Source: an uncultured Muribaculaceae bacterium (GTDB lineage Bacteria > Bacteroidota > Bacteroidia > Bacteroidales > Muribaculaceae). From it: a DNA stretch of 64,000 nucleotides. Shown piece after piece: positions 62,592-64,000 of the stretch (within the stretch, counting starts at the first letter, position 1; the number at the start of each line of letters is the position of its first letter). Location: assembly GCA_947629175.1 (NCBI GenBank), contig CANRCT010000001.1, positions 1 to 64,000 of the forward strand, in the 5' to 3' direction. The position numbers and the translations under genes are program-made. The notes below the pieces were generated by a model. It worked only from the letters and a program-made list of their open reading frames with translations. It did no database searches and was not told where the DNA came from.

Positions 62592-63905
62592 TCATTTTGT
62601 TTCGATCTCGATGATGTAGTCGATAGTTCCTTCAGGTATCTCCGGGAGAGTGACGATGACGCCTCCGTCCTTTATCTTGGAGTGTTTGAGAGGCGTTTTA
62701 GTGGCAAATTCCTTCACGCTTCTGATCTTGCCGGAGGCGGGGATTGTGAGCTGGTTGCCGTCGGGGTGGAACACGTGTACGTAGAGTCTGTCGCCCTTGC
62801 GTGTCGATGTGCCCCACGGCTGCTGGGGAAAGTCGCCGGCGCGAACGCCATAGACGGTCTCCCCGTTGGCACGGAGCCATTCGCCCATCCCTTTCAGGCG
62901 GTCGAGCGAAGCGGCGGGGAGCTCGCCGTCGGGCTGCGGGCCTATGTTGAGGAGCAGGTTGGCGCCCTTGCCGCGCGCGTTGACGAGCAGCTCTATCAGT
63001 TCAGGCACGCTCTTGTAGTTCTGATCCATGATCTTGTAGCCCCACATGCCGTTCATCGTGGCGCAGGTCTCCAGAGGGAGCTGCGAGATATCCTGTCCGG
63101 AAAGGCCGTGTTCGTTCTGGCCGGGAAGATCGCGCTCGAAGATCTGGAAGTCTTCGCCGGGATAGGGGGTCTCGTGGTGGTTGTTGGCGATCATGGTCGA
63201 GGGCTGCAGGCTGTGGATCAGCGCATATTGCTCAGGCAGCTGCCAGTCGAACGACGGATTCTGATCCTGATCCCATTTGCCGTCGAACCATATGGCCCCG
63301 ATCTTACCGTAATTGGTGAGAAGTTCGGTGAGCTGGGCGTTCATGAACTTGTAGTACGAAGGCCAGTCGCGGAGCGTGGAGTCGCGGCCGGTCTTCAGGC
63401 CCGTGCGCCCCGACGGATAGTCGGGACGGGTCCAGTCGATATGCGAGTAGTAGAGATGGAGTTTCAGTCCCTGTTTCTCGCATTCTTCGGCGAGCTCCTT
63501 GAGCACGTCGCGTTTGAATGGAGTGGCGTCGACGATATTGTAGTCGCTCTGTTTGGTGCCGAACATCGAGAAGCCGTCGTGATGACGAGTGGTGAATGTG
63601 ATGTATTTCGCACCGGCGTCCTTGAATGCCTTCACCCATTCGGCGGCATTGAATTCGGCAGGGTAGAACGCTTTGGCCGATTTGGCATATTCCTCTGCGC
63701 TCGCGCCATAGTTGAGATACCATTCGCCCTGTCCGAAGAGGCTGTAGATGCCCCAGTGGAGGAATATTCCGAAACCGTTGTCGGCAAATTCCTGCTGTGC
63801 GGCCACTATTTCGGGCGACGGCACGTATGGGCTGGGCGTAGTCTCCGCCGCTATATTGCCGGCAGTAAGCGTCGCTGCGATGGCGGCTGCCAATAATTTT
63901 TCCAT
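62592..63905 (-). CDS. Alpha-L-fucosidase, GH29 (437 aa)
   Basis: A signal peptide (LAAAIAATLTAGNIAAE) precedes a GH29 barrel with FGIFLHWGIYSLFGQGEWY, the ITFTTRHHDGFSMFGT segment and the nucleophile Asp in GAIWFDGKWD. The length suits a two-domain fucosidase with a short C-terminal beta domain. It removes L-fucose from host or dietary glycans and fits the GH20 hydrolase encoded nearby. First gene of the five-gene minus-strand operon. Confidence 0.94.
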   Translation of the reverse strand: MEKLLAAAIAATLTAGNIAAETTPSPYVPSPEIVAAQQEFADNGFGIFLHWGIYSLFGQGEWYLNYGASAEEYAKSAKAFYPAEFNAAEWVKAFKDAGAKYITFTTRHHDGFSMFGTKQSDYNIVDATPFKRDVLKELAEECEKQGLKLHLYYSHIDWTRPDYPSGRTGLKTGRDSTLRDWPSYYKFMNAQLTELLTNYGKIGAIWFDGKWDQDQNPSFDWQLPEQYALIHSLQPSTMIANNHHETPYPGEDFQIFERDLPGQNEHGLSGQDISQLPLETCATMNGMWGYKIMDQNYKSVPELIELLVNARGKGANLLLNIGPQPDGELPAASLDRLKGMGEWLRANGETVYGVRAGDFPQQPWGTSTRKGDRLYVHVFHPDGNQLTIPASGKIRSVKEFATKTPLKHSKIKDGGVIVTLPEIPEGTIDYIIEIETK

Positions 63906-63951
63906 TATGATATAATATTTAAGGGTTTACAGATAAAGAGGGGATAAAAGC

Positions 63952-63990
63952 GAAGAAACCGCCAGTCGTTGTCTGGCTGGAGGCTTCTTC
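63952..63990 (-). terminator. Hairpin at the window edge, likely terminator of a gene to the right
   Basis: The arms GAAGAAACCGCCAG (63952-63965) and CTGGCTGGAGGCTTCTTC (63973-63990) pair with small bulges. On the minus strand GCTTTTATCC follows, a weak T-run. It would end a minus-strand gene outside the window. Confidence 0.55.
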
Positions 63991-64000
63991 GTCTGTTTGT

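Noticed and set aside
1..64000. tRNA or rRNA genes
   Set aside because: No cloverleaf-like or rRNA-like stretch was recognised by eye in the intergenic regions; a tRNAscan run could show otherwise.

Overview
The window looks like a chromosomal stretch of a Bacteroidales bacterium, probably Muribaculaceae-like. The backbone is GC-rich. Several starts are preceded by Bacteroidetes-type promoters (TTTG, about 20 nt, TAnnTTTG) without a Shine-Dalgarno. Typical gene content includes a TonB-dependent receptor with an N-terminal carboxypeptidase-like domain, DPP-IV, GH20 and GH29 hydrolases, and a BspA/Ig-like protein with a type IX-like tail. The genus is an inference; no rRNA or tRNA gene was seen.

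Layout. (1) 1-5950: a soluble phosphatidylserine-decarboxylase-fold enzyme followed by a GadC-like antiporter, an MFS carrier and an outer-membrane porin. It resembles a decarboxylate-and-exchange system. (2) 5950-21310: a surface-polysaccharide locus. It begins with a 206-bp segment bounded by 19-bp inverted repeats and carrying a consensus promoter that at present points away from the locus, so it is probably an invertible promoter in the OFF state. Next come a fusion of a catalytically dead tyrosine-recombinase fold with a NusG/UpxY-like antiterminator, an unrecognised protein in the UpxZ position, and an AT-rich block: a cytidylyltransferase/phosphoesterase/LicD cassette, a flippase remnant, glycosyltransferases, a MurJ-like flippase, an acyltransferase, WecB and an EpsG-type polymerase. 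The block ends in a truncated WecA. A direct repeat of the UpxZ-position gene's 3' end marks where the LicD cassette was joined in. (3) 21277-27650 (minus): a TetR-controlled TolC/HlyD/ABC exporter operon whose last permease is cut at the same point as WecA, a rearrangement breakpoint. (4) 27688-34625: a BASS-type transporter, a second GadC-like antiporter, two small ORFs, UDP-glucose dehydrogenase and a TonB-dependent receptor. (5) 34626-39060: an AT-rich, repeat-rich accessory stretch with a hairpin-bearing non-coding region, the Ig-repeat surface protein, a four-helix-bundle-suffix gene flanked by a 15-bp inverted repeat and followed by a 9-bp minisatellite, and a candidate short RNA. (6) 39162-46473 (plus): alaS, parE, coaD, an S41 protease and a PepSY-like lipoprotein. 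(7) 46458-57910 (minus): a long gene train with miaA, DPP-IV, a coiled-coil protein ending in QLSLW, a receiver/PPDK-N fusion and GH20. (8) 58056-63905 (minus): a five-gene operon of GH29, CutC, a transglutaminase-like protein, a HipA-like kinase and DUF3037.

The strongest candidates for something new are the invertible promoter together with the recombinase-fold/NusG fusion, and the traces of capsule-locus shuffling next to it. Coordinates were read by eye; short sites may be off by one base.
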